In this document: positions 47,648 to 60,100 of the stretch, piece after piece
Position numbering within the stretch: position 1 is the first letter of the stretch
How the letters are laid out: every line of letters starts with the position of its first letter
Origin: Melampsora larici-populina 98AG31
Lineage: Eukaryota > Basidiomycota > Pucciniomycetes > Pucciniales > Melampsoraceae
Direction of reading: 5' to 3'
NCBI RefSeq assembly: GCF_000204055.1
Contig: NW_006768801.1
Span: 86,617 to 150,616, forward strand
Length of the DNA: 64,000 nucleotides
The notes under the pieces: generated by a model
What the model was told of the DNA's origin: nothing
What the model saw: only the letters and a program-made list of their open reading frames with translations
The model's database searches: none
Program-made: the position numbers and the translations under genes

Positions 47648-48982
47648 GCTTCGGGGGCTTTCGGAGCAAAATCAGAAATATCATTCGATCAGATTAAAGC
47701 TTTCAACAAATCAAGCCAGACGAGTCTTTCTACGTTGATGGGCCCAGGTGAAGGGAGACCTTCGCACCATCGTTTTCGATCACAAATTCGGTTGATAGAG
47801 CTTACAGGCCATTCCGGATAGACCAGATCGAAGCGCTCATCGAGACTTGATATAGGAATCGAAATGGAAGTGTTCTAATATAACAGATCGGTAGCTCCCT
47901 CTCTTTGATAGCTCCCTTCCTTCACGGTGTTGGGCGTGTCCTTTCGTATCGCAAACAGTCCTTCGTCTGGGTTTGGGTGCGTATGTATGCTGAGCTGTTC
48001 TTCAACTTTTCTCGCAATCGGATCTCATGATATCTCGAGCACGTGACCACCTTTTCCAAGCCGTGACATCCCCTCAGCTATGAACTCACGTGATGTAGCC
48101 CCTCAGCTTGACCTAACATATGTATTCGCCCTTCAACCACAACTTGTGCATATCCAATAAATCCAGACCTATAAAGTCCACCTTGACATCCGTCCATTGC
48201 TCGACACCACGCCATCAACCGATGCTAAACGATCTCTATCCAAGCCCGCCGGCATGGCTCGCCCAACTCATCATAACCTCCTCATCCCTCAAGACCTCAT
48301 CTGGTGAGCCACTTTCCTACTTTTCTATTTCCTTTCTGCTTTTGCTCCTTTTCTCTCCAGAGTTGAAAGAAAAGGCCTTGAGTGATGAGACTACTTCATT
48401 ACTGTATTCACACTGTCCGATAACATTCGTGTTAAATGACTTGAATTAAGATAATTAAGACACAACGGTATCTGACACATTCAGCAGCACTCCATCTTCG
48501 ATGCTAGACTTTGACCTGCAAGAACAGAAACTGACGTTTGCTTTGTGTTTGCTCCTCAACCCAAATCAACATTCGAATGATCCAGTTTGAACGCTTGTAC
48601 AATCTGCTACCCCTATATAATGCTTTCATTTTTTGTAATGTCGTGAAATGATAAATGATGTATAAAGTTTTCTATTAATGAAAAGGTCACCTGCCAATGC
48701 GATTATCAATGGGTACTCACCCCAGTGCCACATCAAGCCCCGGTCGTGCCCAGGTGCTCCTACTCCCACGAAGGATTGTCAGTATGACAAGCATGGGCCA
48801 AAACATTGGACGTACAATTCGAGGTGTACCCTTGAGATTTGATGGTCGTTACAACGTACAGTAGACCTCGAGAGGCCCACTAGTCAAATGAGCCACCCTC
48901 GAGATTATGTTTTGCTCAAACCTCGAGGTTGGCTTGGCTAGTTCCATACACCTGCAAGTGTTCTGCTAAAGGACCTAACACT
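47648..48982. other. Upstream region of OXA1 with an uncertain small frame
   Basis: Two CACGTG-containing sites (near 48040) and ACTCACGTGA (near 48085) lie about 400 bp from the OXA1 start and could be bHLH-type sites. On +, an ATG at 48222 opens MLNDLYPSPPAWLAQLI with a possible donor after about 28 codons. A splice to about 48485 would give only a 34-residue product with no known match, so I do not call a gene. CTCGAGG motifs repeat near 48870-48935. Confidence 0.35.
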
Positions 48983-49819
48983 GGGAGAGATGCGGTATCA
49001 GTCTTTCTCTGAGACTACCTGAGAGAAGCAGTGAGACATACAGGTATAGTTCAATCCCGGTCTGTGTGGCGCGTTTTTTTTCGCATGGCGCTTCCTTCTC
49101 TTTATAAGCCTTCCACCAACTACAGAACATCTAGACATCCATTGGTCAATTTCATTGGTCAAAAATAATACATACAAAAGACAATCGAGTTGATAAAATG
49201 CAAAATGAGATGTCTTGAAAAGCAGAAGTTGGAAGCATTTTAGGTTGGTTGAAAAGAAGTGATATCGAGTCCTTTTCGTGAAGATTATACATACAAAGAG
49301 ACAGTTTGAAAAGATGGCGACTGAGTCGTTTTTGAAGAAATCAAGACAACACAACAGATAGAAACCTCTTACATCAAAGTATCTCGCTCCGATGACAATG
49401 CATTGTTTTTCTTGTATCGGTTTTGCTTGCTACTTTCATTCAAAGTAGCTTGTTCCAATAACATTTTGTTGTTTTGTAAGTTGCTTCATTATCAATACTT
49501 TGATATGTAAGTGGTTGTAGCGATAGAACCCCCTTGACAATGTTTCAGGGGGATTGGAGTGAGTCTGAAGGTATAGATATAAGGTGCACATGGATGACTC
49601 GACAAAGGTTCTTGATTCTTGATGAGGTTATCGAAGTGTTAACAGCTTCTTTGAAGTCTTAATGATGAATTTGTTCAAGTCTTCATACATATGTACCAGT
49701 TGCCACCAGCCTGTACAGACAGTGTACAAAAAGCCACCATCCGGTTTACTTTTTTGTTTGTCTCAGGATAGTCTCAGAGCGAGTTAGTCTCAGAAAAAGA
49801 CTGATACGGTTACGCTCCC
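48983..49819. mobile_element. MITE, 837 bp, with 8-bp target-site duplication CTAACACT
   Basis: The left end GGGAGAGATGCGGTATCAG and the reverse-complemented right end GGGAGCGTAACCGTATCAG align without gaps and continue TCTTTyTCTGAGACTA, giving terminal repeats of about 35 bp. The direct repeat CTAACACT flanks both ends (48975-48982 and 49820-49827). Eight-base duplications suit hAT-type elements. The 118-codon open frame on - inside it has no transposase motif, so the element is non-autonomous. Confidence 0.85.
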
Positions 49820-49827
49820 CTAACACT

Positions 49828-50314
49828 GAGAGTCGCTGAGCCTGAGAGGAGTTATCCATTGCAAATTTGACCTTGATATGCCACCAAATAAATGACGACA
49901 CGCAAGCTCACTGCCGAGTGGACTGATCCAAACAAGAGAAGTGAGGCTTCTTGCCAGATGACCCCAAAAGTAAATGGCAAACAACCTTTCGTGTCTTGTT
50001 CTCTTTGTCAAAGGAGGTGTCTCATTCTCTTTCTCAAATGAAGGGAATTGAATTTGAGAAAAGCACAATTTTTTGTTTCTCAAGTCCAAACCCATGACTT
50101 GTGGTTCAAGTGGTTTTGGATTGTGTGTACCAAACACACCATGCTCTGGTACAAACCTTGAGGTAGGGGTGGTCTACCTGCCAATCTACACCTTGCAGGC
50201 AGACCAGCCAAATTGAAAGTTACCAAACGCACTCTCATGTGAGCATCTGCACTTGTTTGCGGTTGTTAACTTTGTCACATGCAGTAACTAACTCTATTTG
50301 CATTAACTTACTTA
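49828..50314. other. Intergenic spacer between two MITEs
   Basis: About 490 bp without a supported gene. A 105-codon open frame on - (49820-50137) overlaps the MITE boundary and carries no recognisable domain. Confidence 0.35.
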
Positions 50315-50714
50315 GAGCATCCACAGCCGTGTGGCGTGAACCATGTTGTATGGAAATTTAGGGCAACATCATCCACAGCCAATGCCTTAAATTTTCACAT
50401 AGCTAAGGGAAATTCCCTCCGTGCAAGGCAAAATAGGCCAAATATGTTCTATTTTGGCTTGCTCCTTAAATTTGTCTGTACCTTGCTTCTCCCATAACTC
50501 CCACTTCCACAACCGCACTCCCTGCAGAACATCTCCCTCAATGATCAAGTAAGCCATAACTCAGTTTGCAAAATATGCTACAAGCTGTACTGTATGACAC
50601 CACGGCTGTGCATTGTTCAAAATTTATGCCTCAAACACTTGCCTCAAACACTTGCCTGTGGAAGCTGTGCAACACTGCGTACAATACAAATTTACGGCAC
50701 GGCTGGGGATGCTC
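50315..50714. mobile_element. PIF/Harbinger (Tourist)-like MITE, 400 bp, TTA target site
   Basis: Ends are GAGCATCCACAGCCGTG at the left and its near-complement CACGGCTGGGGATGCTC at the right, one mismatch. TTA flanks both sides (50312-50314 and 50715-50717), the usual target of PIF/Harbinger elements. 'atccacagcc' recurs near 50369. There is no coding capacity. Confidence 0.85.
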
Positions 50715-50717
50715 TTA

Positions 50718-52320
50718 ATTCATCAAACTTCCACACTTGTTTACATTATCAGTGCTGTAACTACTGTAACTTTACGGATAATGCATGTGCTTCACAGTGG
50801 TCATGCAGTAAGGTAATTCTTTGGTTTTCAAGTACTGTCATATTCACCTGCTTTCATCAGAAGGATTCATATGATAGAGGCACTGTCCTCAAATCTGCAC
50901 TGAAGTAGAAGACACTTTCAAATTCTCCATCCACACCAGGGGGTAAATGTCCTTGGCCTCACCCGGTGCCTGGGACGTTCCTAGATGAGACAGTTCCAAT
51001 AACACAGACAAGACGGTCTTATTGGTTCAGTTGTCCATGTTGGCCGTGGGGCAATCAATCTCTTTTGCCTTGTTTTATGGGTTTGAAAAGATTGAAAAAT
51101 GTGGTCAAAGAGGGTATGAAGGGTGAGGAAGACCTGGCTGAGATCATATGTTGAGCCAAGTGCAGGCATCCTATCAGGATGCAATCATTTTATCATCCTC
51201 AATCTTTGCCTGGCTGAGCCGGATACAGTCTGATACAACCTAATTTCTGATTACTGTTATGTTCCAGGAGAAATTTTTGTCTGGTCCCATCTAGTAACGT
51301 CTCAGACATGTTTCTTTTTAATTGAAAATGTCAAAAACTGTTCTCAACCCGGCTTTTGGCATGTCCCACTTACCCCATGGTGTACATAGATCCAAATCTG
51401 CCAATATCATTGTGTTCATCTACTTGATCAACAGATTTTGATTTAAAAGGACACAGTCAACATGATTTTGTTCATCTACTTCATCAATAGATTTCAAGTT
51501 GAAAAAACAGAGGCTTTACCGAATACATACAATATGATCTTGTAAGAATTTTAAACGTTCAAAACAAGGAAAGAGAAATGACCATTCTGATTGTATCCAA
51601 ACTTTTTTTTGATTTTTGATTTGTATCTCTTGATCTTAAGTCCTCCAGTAATTAGTCTTTAGATTTTAATTCTATTATATAGTTATATGAATCCTGATAT
51701 TCTTCAACATGATTAAGAGGGGTCATCAAATCATTTTGCACTGCACATCTGAGCCATAAATCATATGCTACATATGTGCAAACATCTGAGTAAATCTCAG
51801 CTGACAGATACATACAGGTCTACTCAGTTATCTGCTCATTTAGATAAGCAAATCACATGCAATACATCCTGTAACTTTGTTCAGATTGAGACACATTTTG
51901 AAACATTGACTACATATATCACAATGGCTCCTCAAGAAATATTCATGGAGCTGTTTGACAGTAGCAGAAGGGGAATCTGGTACTTAGGACCCATATTCCC
52001 ATCCCAGAACCTCTTTAATTCTGGCAGTAAGTCAAAGAGAATAAGGCCACAATCCCACTGATTCCATTTTTGTGCAGAGCATGCCATACAATTGGTAGAG
52101 AATATAATCACAATTGCGAATTGCATAACAGCATCTTCCAAAATCTCTGCTTCTTGGGTTGAAGTTGGTCTTGATTTGTTGATCAAATCAACCAGACTGA
52201 GCAAGATGAATGGATATAGTTGATGAAGTCCTTGAAAACACTTGAATGATTTTCTTCATATCATTTCAATAATTTGAATGATATAAATTCAACAAAAATA
52301 TAGGTGATGGCTTGTATGTG
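50718..52320. other. Intergenic, nothing recognised
   Basis: About 1.6 kb of AT-rich sequence with only short chance frames. No gene, RNA gene or clear repeat boundary is visible. Confidence 0.4.
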
Positions 52321-52324
52321 ATTC

Positions 52325-53360
52325 ATTACGGTCAGCGGTACGGTACGTTACGGTCCGCGCCGTACCGCGTTCCGCCTTTTGACACTACGGTACCACCGTA
52401 CCGGAATGCCAAGTGTCAGAAACCGGTTACGGTCCCAATTACAATTACGGGTCCACTTCGTTACGGTAAACCGCGACAAAACCCGTTATGACTATGGTTC
52501 CATACAGGGTTTTCCCCTTAACCCATTACCTCGCACATTCCTGATACCATCCCACAATTTTCTCCACGCAGGGGCCTTCCAAAACCATATTGATCCTTAC
52601 AAACTCTCAATCATCTCCACCTCAATCCTATTCACGTCGACCAAGACCTGGTTTACCTCATCATTTCATTCAACCTCCATGTTCGAATGGAGCTAGCCAA
52701 AGCTCAAATGGACGATCGAGCTCTTGTATCTCTGCTGTCATGTCAAGTCATTCGGGCAAGCAGATTTTTGACCCAACATCTTTCAAAACCTGGCCACCGG
52801 ACAGATACGGAATCGGAACTGGAACTCAAATAATCCCATTTTCTCAGGCCACCGAGAGGCCAGAGCTAGATATGAAGAAGATGATGATGGGTTGTCTGCT
52901 ACTACTTACAACTACCCGCAATCAATCGTTCTCGTTTCGAATTGTTTTTCTCGTTTCTTGTTAACTTCTTTAATCAACAACATGAAGAAAAAATTAGTAT
53001 TTTCGTGCTTTTTATGATATTCTTCTGTTTTGTGGCCTTTCTTTCTCATCTTTTGATGTTTTCTTATCTATTTTCTCTCAAGAGTATTGCTATTATTTTA
53101 CTTCTTTTCTTGTCTCTCGTTAAGAGGTCATTATCATATCTTTTTTTTTTTTTTTTTTTCATATTTTGGATAGAATAGGCCGCGACGACCGAAATCTGGC
53201 CTTGAGATAGGCATCGCGGTACGCTTCATTACAGCACAACCGTACCAAAGTGAGCATTTTGCTACGGTGCTCCCCCACAACGTTACGGAACGGTTAAGAA
53301 TTAATACGGTTGACCGTAACGTTATGGGTTTTACATAACGTTACGGCGGATTACGTTGAG
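52325..53360. repeat. Element bounded by CGTTACGG/CCGTAACG-rich ends
   Basis: Both flanks are packed with short copies of TTACGG, GTACGG and their complements: about a dozen in 52328-52480 and about a dozen in 53215-53355, largely in mirrored orientation. The core between is unrelated and includes a poly-T tract near 53140. The layout fits a MITE or foldback element whose ends are made of short subterminal repeats. The limits are approximate, and I found no target-site duplication. Open frames inside (52590-52964, 52942-53178) show no domain. Confidence 0.6.
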
Positions 53361-54480
53361 ATCCGAGCGTTGGTGATAGCCTATGACTTGATTAGATGCT
53401 TCACTTGATGTGTTTGAGTGCAAAATGAAAGGTTAGTCCAATCAACAAGCTGAGTTTCACTGGTGTTGGCTGATGATGATGATGGAGCCTCAAGGGTGTT
53501 GAAGAAAGCTTTTTCCAAGTCCAAAAAGGTTCATTTAAAGTAGTATTTGATCTCATTTCATGACGGGGATGGAGTCAAACTTTTCTTGACATAATTTTTG
53601 CCAATCAATGTTTTGCAATACCATTGCAAATACAAAACACAACCCAACTTTCCCTTAGATGAAAGAGATGAAAATGCAGATTGATTGTGTGACTGCCAAT
53701 GCAAGATATGGAACAGTGAGATGACCCAAGTGGATAGAAAAATTGTTGAAACTTTGTAATAGCATAACACAGGGACAATCAAGATGGCCACAGGGCATCT
53801 CAATGGGACTTGACCAGAAGATATGGCAAGTGGTAACCTTTTTTGCCAGTGATTACAGTCTTTCATTAGTGTTAGGAGGATTCCTGAATCTATTGCAGAG
53901 ATACCTAGAAGATTTACTTTTTCTGGGATGACTCCTGTCTGAAATCATCAGATCTCATTCACACATGTAATGCACAAGTTCAATACAAAGCTACTAAAGA
54001 GCTCCCTTCTTTCCTTGTATTACAGGTCAAATTCACAACAGGTTTGTTGATACTGGGTTCATGTGTACTTCTGATGAGATCATGATCCTTGAATGAAAAC
54101 CCAGCAACAATTTTGTATCAATTTGAAAAGAGTGATCAGGATTGCAGAAGGAAAACTTGAAATGAATGAGAGGTCATGGAAAAACTTGAAGTGAAGTTGA
54201 GGTGAAAAAAAGAAAAAGGTTAAAACTCAAAAAACATTGTGATTTTTCCTTGATCATTTCTCGTTTTTTCCTCACCTTTTCACTAACAAGAAAAAAAAAT
54301 CAAACACATGAAAAAGACTTAAACACAACATAAGGAAACCCATCTGTGAGCATGTTTAAGATCACAACGCATACACATACACACATACGCAGACAATCGG
54401 GTCTCCTCTACAAAAGACATCTAAAAGAGTAAAAATGACGAGGGAAGATCAGAGGGTTGAACAGGTTAGAGTGGACAGAA
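53361..54480. other. Intergenic and 3' region of the E2 gene
   Basis: About 1.1 kb. The last few hundred bases lie downstream of the UBE2G1-type gene and probably hold its 3' untranslated region. No other gene is supported. Confidence 0.4.
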
Positions 54481-55476
54481 TCATTCGAAAGCTTCTTCGG
54501 CACTCTTGCGCACGAGTCGTCTGACTTTCTTCTTATAAGCAGCAGGATCATCGCGAAGCTCTTTGGCGGCATCTATGTTCGCGGGCGATTCAGTATTCGG
54601 ATTATCAGATGCTAGAAGAGAAGTAACAGAGACGAGCTGTGGGGTCGAATGATCAGTCTAGCTTGTCGGTCTTTTACTCAACAGGGAAAGAAAACGAACA
54701 ATGGATTCAATGCCGTGGACGGGTAACCAACGTTCGCCTGCGTCTTCATATCCATACTCGTCATTGCCTGGAGGGTGTAGAATGGAGATACAAACTGTAC
54801 CATCACTGTAGACTGTATACGCAGAACGAAGAGTTGGTTTGGTCAGCATTTCATTCTGGTGATTTTTGCAAGTTCAAAAACAGTGGAGGGAGACAGAACT
54901 GTTAGGATGCCACATTTGAGTTGTGAATCGGAGTTTAGGCGGTAGTAGCGGAAATTCTTGTGGAAATGACATTCGTGCTCTGAGGAAAGCGCCATCACTA
55001 CAAAATCGATCAAGGTTCAATGAGTTAGTTCGAGAAAACTCTATACGTTTGACCCGATGTAGGACGTACTATAAAGTGTCAGATGGACTGATATCATTTT
55101 TTGGAGACATAAGTCATAATTCACGCGGCGCAAGGCCGAAAGTTAGTTTCCTAAACTTTTGAACGATCCCAAAGCTTTGTGTAAACAATCAACAACAAGA
55201 GGTGGTATGTACCCAAATATTGTGATGTCCCATTCGTAGACATCGTTATCATCTACTAATCCAGCCGAGAAACCATCTACAGGTCGTTTGCGGAATTCTG
55301 ATGGTGTCAAGTAAAAAGGTGCGAAAGTCAATTGAATGTAAATAGGATCGAGGATCGAGGAAAAGAGAGGTGATAGAGTTGATGTAGCGGAAAGGGAGGG
55401 ACTGAGACGATCACGAAGAAGGGTGCTAACCGGCTAATTGTTTTCGTAACAATACAGCGGATGGGTAAGAGGCCAT
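54481..55476 (-). CDS. Ubiquitin-conjugating enzyme E2, UBE2G1/Ubc7 type
   Basis: Carries ubiquitin as a thioester on a cysteine and passes it to substrates with an E3; Ubc7-type enzymes act in ER-associated degradation. Six exons on -: 55431-55476, 55213-55297, 55070-55087 (18 bp), 54900-54997, 54700-54812, 54481-54636, giving 171 residues, against 170 for human UBE2G1. Sequence along the protein: ALLLRR-like AVLLRKQLAEFRKRPVDGFS, DDNDVYEWDITIFG, PSDTLY from the micro-exon, FPQEFPLLPPKLRF, the HPN motif, the catalytic Cys in DGTVCISILHPPGNDEYGY with the Ubc7-type acidic insertion after it, ERWLPVHGIESI, SPANIDAAKELRDD and a C-terminus RKSAEEAFE. The closest pattern is UBE2G1. Without the 18-bp exon, six conserved residues would be missing. 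The donor of exon 5 (GTTCGT) is atypical, but the join restores the family sequence. Confidence 0.93.
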
Positions 55477-56166
55477 GGTAAGTAAGTTCGCAGAGTTTGG
55501 GGTTGAAGTTGATAGTGATATTGATATTGAGACTGAAGTTGAGGATGCTGAAGTTGAAGGTGAAGTTGAGGAGAGAAGTTGATAATATGTAAGCAGTTGT
55601 AGCGATCCAAAACCTTCTCCTATCCCTCGGCTTCAATGGTTGTAGGGTTTTATAATCATGAACTGTAATGAAATTCTAATTCAAAGTTCGGTTGCCATGT
55701 TAAACTGTAAAATTATCAAACTTATCGGAGAAATCACAATACACATTTTAGAATTTCACAAAGGATGTCAAACTTGGACTCCACAACAACAAAATTGGAA
55801 AACAACTCCAGGTTGGTTTGGTCATTGAACCTTCCAGAACAATTGCTGATAAGATATTGGGTTCATTTAGAGTGGACAAGACGAGTTGAAACCCTTGATT
55901 ATCGATACTGCTACTCAAGCATTGAGATAACAAATTACTATCCACAACTATTCTTTCATTTTCTGACAACAAGGATGTAGCTAGATTGCTGAGAGCAGTG
56001 CACCATTGCAGGGAAAGAATTACATGGGGTCAGAGCTTTCAGTATGACCCAACACTGACAGGCAACATGGTCAAAAATGCAGAGATTCTGGATTGAGATC
56101 AAAACAACCAAAGGTAAGTTTCAATCCTAAAAGTTGGATGGAGAAGTCAAGAACATTAGTCAGTCT
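55477..56166. other. Upstream region of the E2 gene
   Basis: About 0.7 kb holding the E2 promoter side. A purine-rich stretch (repeated GTTGAAG / GATATTGA, near 55500-55580) lies just upstream of the start. No further gene is recognised. Confidence 0.4.
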
Positions 56167-57135
56167 CAAAAGGACCCTGGCAGGCCCCTACCGGGGTGTC
56201 TGACAAAAATTAGGACTTTTTGGAAAGAAATTCTGGTCAAATATGGAATTTTAAGCAAATGAGGACTTTTTTGTCAGAAGCTCTCCCCCGCTTTTGACTG
56301 TGTTAAGCTGGTTTTCTTTGGAAAAGAGTCCAAATCAGGACCTTTTTTGTCGCATATAAGAAGTCCTGAGGACCAGTCAAAAGCTCCAAGTATTGGACAA
56401 ACATCCTGGGGAAACTGGTAGAAGCCCAAGCCAACACAAGGCCCATGCAGGTAATTTGATCTCAAGCAAACAAGGATGATAATATTTGATTTTTGTCGGT
56501 TAAGGAGATAAAAAAATGGTTAAAAAACTACCAAGACATGACTTACTAAGCGTCTTCTGTATCAGCTGGCTCAATGGCCAGCAAAATTGTCTTTCATCCT
56601 CATATTGCTTGACCGACTGATCAATCTTTATGGATAGAAGCATTTTGCAAACCAACCAAAAGACTGAATAACTTGCCTCATTTTCATGGACTGATACAAG
56701 GTTTGCGCTGCCCAATGGTTTGAACACATAGATGATGTCAAATGCATCAAGGCTGAATGTCCAGTATGCAGTCATATATGAGAAGTGGGAATCAGTCAAG
56801 GCCATGCTGGGTTGTAAGTCAAGATCTGCACCGCCACACAGAATGGTATTTTCCTTGATCATGATTTAAAAAGTGTGTGTGTGACAAAATGGCAGCCTTG
56901 ATGTGCCTTGGAAATCAGGATATGCTTTGTGTTTTGGTGTCTGAGTCTGTCCTATTAGGACTTTGTTTGTCACAAGCATCCTCCAGCCCGGTCTTTTTGG
57001 GAGCTTTTTGGTCACATGCATTTTGGTCCAAAAGCCAAGTTAGGACCTGTTTCATCATATATATTTGAGGCTGAGAAGGCCCAAGCAGGATTTTTTGTCA
57101 GATGGCTCAGTAGGAGCATTCCAGGGTCCTATCTC
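56167..57135. repeat. Candidate DNA-transposon relic with imperfect terminal inverted repeats
   Basis: The left end AGGACCCTGGCAGGCCCC, continuing TACCGGGGTGTCTGACAAAAA, matches the reverse complement of the right end (near 57090-57135), which reads AGGACCCTGGAATGCTCC then TACTGAGCCATCTGACAAAAA. The motif AGGACTTTTTTGTC recurs inside several times. TCTCAAA lies next to both ends but not at identical offsets, so the duplication is unproven. No transposase domain is found in the frames inside. Confidence 0.6.
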
Positions 57136-60100
57136 AAACCAAAACAGGTTTTCAAAAAACCTGGTACACCTAGTTGAATTTTTGGCTAGGAGCTGTGAAG
57201 ACATATCAACTTGATCAACAGAGTTACACAAATTTGCCACCAACAAAGGCAATTTGGTGTACCAGGTTCAGGTTTGAGACTGGCTATTGAACATGAAATA
57301 CCCCTTGATAAAATCACAAAATCCCACCCATCTCTCACATTCTGTCATATCAAGTACAAGGAAAATAGGGGGTTTTGTGGATAGAAAAGCATGAGGTAGA
57401 TGGGAGAATGACTCAATCTAAAGTCCTGTCATGCTTCTCAAAGAAAAAAACTAAACCCCACATTGGCTGTCTGGCATGGTATCTATCCAAGGGTTGAATC
57501 TCTTATTGATATATGCACTGAGTTCTTATGATATTTTTTGGAGACCTTCCGATCAAGAGGAATCTTTTATTTCCCAAGCTTCTCATCCACAGTGAATTTT
57601 CATCCAAACCACATTTGTCCTGTAATCAAAGGCAGAGTTTATTCATGACATATAAGCTTGAGTCTATTCTTACACAACAGATTATTGATGGTTTTTGTAC
57701 TTCAAATCTCTATGTCCAGGTGGTCCATGGGAAAAAGGCTTGAACCTTATCCAGAATGATTGTCCAGTGTTTGATCAAGATGTTGAGACTTGACAACCAA
57801 TGTGCTTGTACAAAATTGACACCTGCCTTGGGGCCAGGTTTAATGAAGTTCAACTTCTCAATTTTGAGAAATAAGTAAGATGATTGGCTTTACTTTATTG
57901 GAAAAGCTAGAACCTTTTGGATCCACTTCTAGAGACCTGAATTGGCCAACATTGTTCCTAATGGTTTCTGCTGGTATCTATATAACGAACAAATCCATAA
58001 AAAATGAAACCATACAAGAATATACAATGGATCATGTGAGTCGTGGGTACCACAAAGACTCACAAGGGAATAGTTCTATTTAGGAGTCCTTAAGATCAGA
58101 CTGTGCTCAACTCAATCAGGTTTGGGATCTGGACAGCCCTCTTGGAATCATCCCAGGCTGGCTTTTGTCAAAAAAAACAGCAAAACTTGGTTTTGCATCC
58201 AGGTTGGACTGGTATCCTTCTGAAATGTTACAGCTTATTAATTGAAACAATCATGATCTCCCTTCAACACCAATAAATTTTGGGCATTTAGAACAATAAC
58301 AGGGGCAAAAATAGATGCTTGCATTGGGGTGAGCGTTGAAATTTTCTTGTTTTTTTTCAATGTTTGTTCAATTTTACTGCCAAATTCTTTCCCTTTTCTT
58401 CCTGTTTTCTTCCTGTTTATCAGCTGATTACATGATAAACAGGAACCGAGAGAATTAACTAGGCCTTCCTCAGCCTTCATTCCTTAGCAAAGAAGCCTGA
58501 GGGAGGGCTGGCCCATGTGCTCACTTCATCTCAGCCCCTCAGCTGACCCTCAGTGGCATGCCTTGGAGTCTGCTGATCTGGGATTTTGGACCAGGGTCTG
58601 AGCTGTTCTGAGTATGCAGTGACTCATGAACTAATTCTGAGTACTCATCTGAGAGACTGAGCTCAAAGGACGCTCATCCAAGATGGAAATGAGCATTCTC
58701 CAGCAATGCACAGCAAAATTTGAGCAAAAACAGCCTGATCACCTGAGTATGTACTACCAAAAATGTCAATTGAAGGAATTTGAAAGAAAACCAATCGTTT
58801 TTTGAAGAATTCAAGCACACCAGTGTTCAAGCAAGTGTACAATGCTCACCTGTATGTGAGCATTGATTTTGGCGCCTGTGAATGGTGACATTGAATTAGA
58901 TGATCTACAACTATTGTTTCTTGAGTATCAAATTATCTTGCAAAAATTGATATCATGATGAAAACAGAAAATCTTCAAAGCCTGATCCATCAGCCCAGAT
59001 ACCAGAATCATCATTGGATTTCTGTTTAATATGCTGAGGTGATGGGGTCCCGGACCCTAACCAAAAACATGGAAACTCTTCTCAAGCTATCAATTTCTCC
59101 TCCACAACTGGGGCAAGTGGTATGTGCTGAATACCAAGGCTAACAACAAAATCAAAATGTATCAACAGTGGAACTTGAGGTAAGCTTCATTAAATTGTTT
59201 GTTTCAGCAAACAGATAAAAATCACATACCCAAAGCCCATCTTGCCAATCAATATCAATCTTTGTGAAACATGCTAGCACTACTATGTCATCCAAGTCAT
59301 TTTTGTCTGTGATTGGAAAGCTTTCTTGAAGTAGGATTCCATACAATATTCTGAACTTTGGTGGTAATTTGTAGTCAGGGCGTTTTTGGAGGTCTTCTTT
59401 GATATATGAAAGAACTTTAGATCTACCAAGTGCTTAGAAGTGCTTCTGCTAATACTAGCAGAATTCCATTTAATTTCTTCGTCCAAAGTTCAAAATTAAA
59501 TGCTCACTTCAATGTGCGTGTCGCTGCACGGATGGATTCAACCAAAGATCCTGTGCAATGGGCAGCAAGTCAATACCTTGAGCTAGATGGAGCTCTGAAT
59601 CTCCGCGAAAGACTGGACCATCTGCAACGTTTATTCCAATTCCCATCAGCTCTCTGATTGGCACTCAGGCTTGGGGTCAATCTAAACGTGTCAGAGCAGG
59701 TCAGAGCCCATATCCTCTCCCTTATTGAAAGATCCTCCTCTTGTTAACCTTCGAGAGCAACACCTATGGTTTTCCCGATGTAAGCTTCTTGTTGAGGGTG
59801 TCAAACTCAGCGCGCTATTTTCTGCAGATCACGTAGCTTGATATAGCTTATGTGCCTGGAAAGTTTCTTTAAAAATTTGACAAGTGTTCTTTGAAGTACC
59901 CTTGTTGCCAGTTGTTTATATGGACTGAAATGCTTGGGAGGTAAATCTGCTCTGAAGACCGGAATATGAGTTCCCCGTGTAAAAACCCTGCTGACAGGAT
60001 CTAATAGCTCAAGAACCTTCAAGGACAATAACTTGAATGCAGTATTTGAAGAAAACTCAGCCTCCTCTGAAGGTCTTTTCTTTTCACCACATTGGCGTGG

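Noticed and set aside
48222..48520. Small gene MLNDLYPSPPAWLAQLI on +
   Set aside because: The only plausible splice gives about 34 residues, with no known match and no supporting motif.
52942..53178. Hydrophobic 78-codon frame that could look like a membrane protein
   Set aside because: It is driven by T-rich sequence and a long poly-T tract inside a repeat element.
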